Below are positions 13,068-13,862 of a stretch of 13,862 bases of DNA, piece by piece. Made by a program: the position numbers and the translations under genes. Origin of the DNA: Rhodobacter sp. (GTDB lineage Bacteria > Pseudomonadota > Alphaproteobacteria > Rhodobacterales > Rhodobacteraceae); contig PNNE01000072.1 in assembly GCA_013824055.1 (NCBI GenBank), forward strand, positions 1 through 13,862, written 5' to 3'. The notes under the pieces were generated by a model. That model was not told where the DNA came from, did not search any database, and saw only the letters and a list, made by a program, of their open reading frames with translations. Within the stretch, counting starts at the first letter, position 1; the number at the start of each line of letters is the position of its first letter.

Positions 13068-13194
13068 GTGGCTCTCCATCGGGTTTGGGGCCAGCTTGGC
13101 CCTGTTCGGATGGCCGGGCTGCTACCACGGGCGACGGGCTTTGAAAAGGTGCAGCGGCATTGACCTTCCCGCCGGCTTCGGGCACTTGGCCCCC

Positions 13195-13862
13195 ATGCTG
13201 AAGATCGAGGACATCACCTACAACGTCGAGGGCCGCCCCCTGTTCGAGGGCGCATCGGCCACCATTCCCACCGGCCACAAGGTCGGCCTTGTGGGCCGCA
13301 ACGGCGCGGGCAAGACCACGCTTTTCCGGCTGATCCGGGGCGAGCTGGCGCTGGAGGGCGGCACGATCACCCTGCCCCAGCGCGCCCGCATCGGCGGCGT
13401 GGCCCAGGAAGTGCCGTCCTCCGAGACGTCGCTGATCGAAACCGTGCTGGCGGCGGATACCGAACGCGCAAGTCTCATGGCCGAGGCCGAGACGGCGCAG
13501 GACCCGCACCGGATCGCCGAGATCCAGGCGCGTCTGGCCGACATCGACGCCTGGTCGGCCGAGGGGCGGGCAGCCAGCATCCTGAAGGGCCTGGGCTTCG
13601 ATGCCGACCAGCAGCTGATGCCCTGCTCGGCGTTTTCCGGCGGCTGGCGGATGCGGGTGGCCCTGGCCGGGGTGCTTTTCGCGCAGCCCGATTACCTCTT
13701 GCTGGACGAACCGACCAACTACCTTGACCTGGAAGGCGCCCTCTGGCTGGAAAGCTACCTGCAGAAATACCCCCATACGGTGCTGATCATCAGCCACGAC
13801 CGCGGGCTTCTGAACCGGGCCGTGCAGGGCATCCTGCATCTCGACAACCGCAAGCTGACCTA
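13195..13862 (+). CDS. ABC-F family ATPase, YheS-like (cut by window edge)
   Basis: 222 codons run off the right edge and cover the first nucleotide-binding domain: Walker A GRNGAGKTT (residues 34-42, Lys40), the ABC signature FSGGWRMR (from residue 147), Walker B LLLDEPTNYLD (Asp171, Glu172), and the H-loop LIISHDR. The signature form FSGGWRMR and the IDAW...RAASILKGLGF stretch before it are typical of E. coli YheS and relatives. ABC-F proteins have no membrane domain and act on translating ribosomes, with two ATPase domains joined by a linker; the second lies outside the window. No Shine-Dalgarno is visible before the ATG at 13195. TTGACC at 13160-13165 could be a -35 box, but no convincing -10 follows. 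The gene is divergent from ndk. Confidence 0.9.
   Translation, partial: MLKIEDITYNVEGRPLFEGASATIPTGHKVGLVGRNGAGKTTLFRLIRGELALEGGTITLPQRARIGGVAQEVPSSETSLIETVLAADTERASLMAEAETAQDPHRIAEIQARLADIDAWSAEGRAASILKGLGFDADQQLMPCSAFSGGWRMRVALAGVLFAQPDYLLLDEPTNYLDLEGALWLESYLQKYPHTVLIISHDRGLLNRAVQGILHLDNRKLT

Overview
The window is GC-rich (roughly two-thirds G+C), densely packed DNA from a free-living alphaproteobacterium, most likely of the Rhodobacteraceae (Paracoccus/Rhodobacter type). The pointers are the overall protein character, poly-3-hydroxybutyrate-type metabolism, an rpe-gph pair, an rpsB-tsf operon and a LuxR-type regulator. This placement is from recognition, not from a database search. No transposase, integrase, phage gene, CRISPR array, tRNA or rRNA was seen. 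It reads as ordinary core chromosome with some unusual intergenic DNA.

Layout, left to right. (1) 1-1065: the start of an AMP-forming acyl/aryl-CoA ligase on the minus strand, divergent from an XRE-cupin regulator. (2) 1118-3066: on the minus strand, a YejA-like solute-binding protein followed by a 37-residue entericidin-type lipoprotein gene. (3) 3067-3324: a control region with a palindrome over the likely promoter of the binding-protein gene and, on the plus strand, a candidate ~75-nt small RNA with a good promoter and a textbook terminator. (4) 3325-5108: 3-hydroxybutyrate dehydrogenase, overlapping by ATGA a patatin-like lipase. (5) 5105-7775: on the minus strand, psuK, psuG and a DUF502 membrane protein; psuK and psuG together salvage pseudouridine. 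(6) 7776-9868: a structured leader, then rpsB and tsf with an intergenic hairpin and a terminator.

(7) 9819-10155 is the only stretch over 300 bases without a gene. It holds the tsf terminator, two further strong hairpins, a 16-bp tandem repeat array of five units plus a partial one, and a last hairpin beside the end of the next gene. (8) 10156-10938: a LuxR-type autoinducer-domain regulator on the minus strand with two classically invariant ligand-pocket residues changed and no luxI in view; its upstream region has an inverted repeat and a direct repeat. (9) 11111-12461: rpe and gph, overlapping, on the minus strand. (10) 12645-13067: ndk on the minus strand with its own terminator. (11) 13195 to the right edge: the first ATPase half of a YheS-like ABC-F protein on the plus strand.

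No clearly new multi-gene system is present. The parts most worth a second look are the candidate small RNA, the 16-bp repeat array in the tsf/luxR convergent region, the LuxR protein with altered pocket residues plus its putative operator, and the dehydrogenase-patatin pair, which may act in storage-polymer mobilisation.
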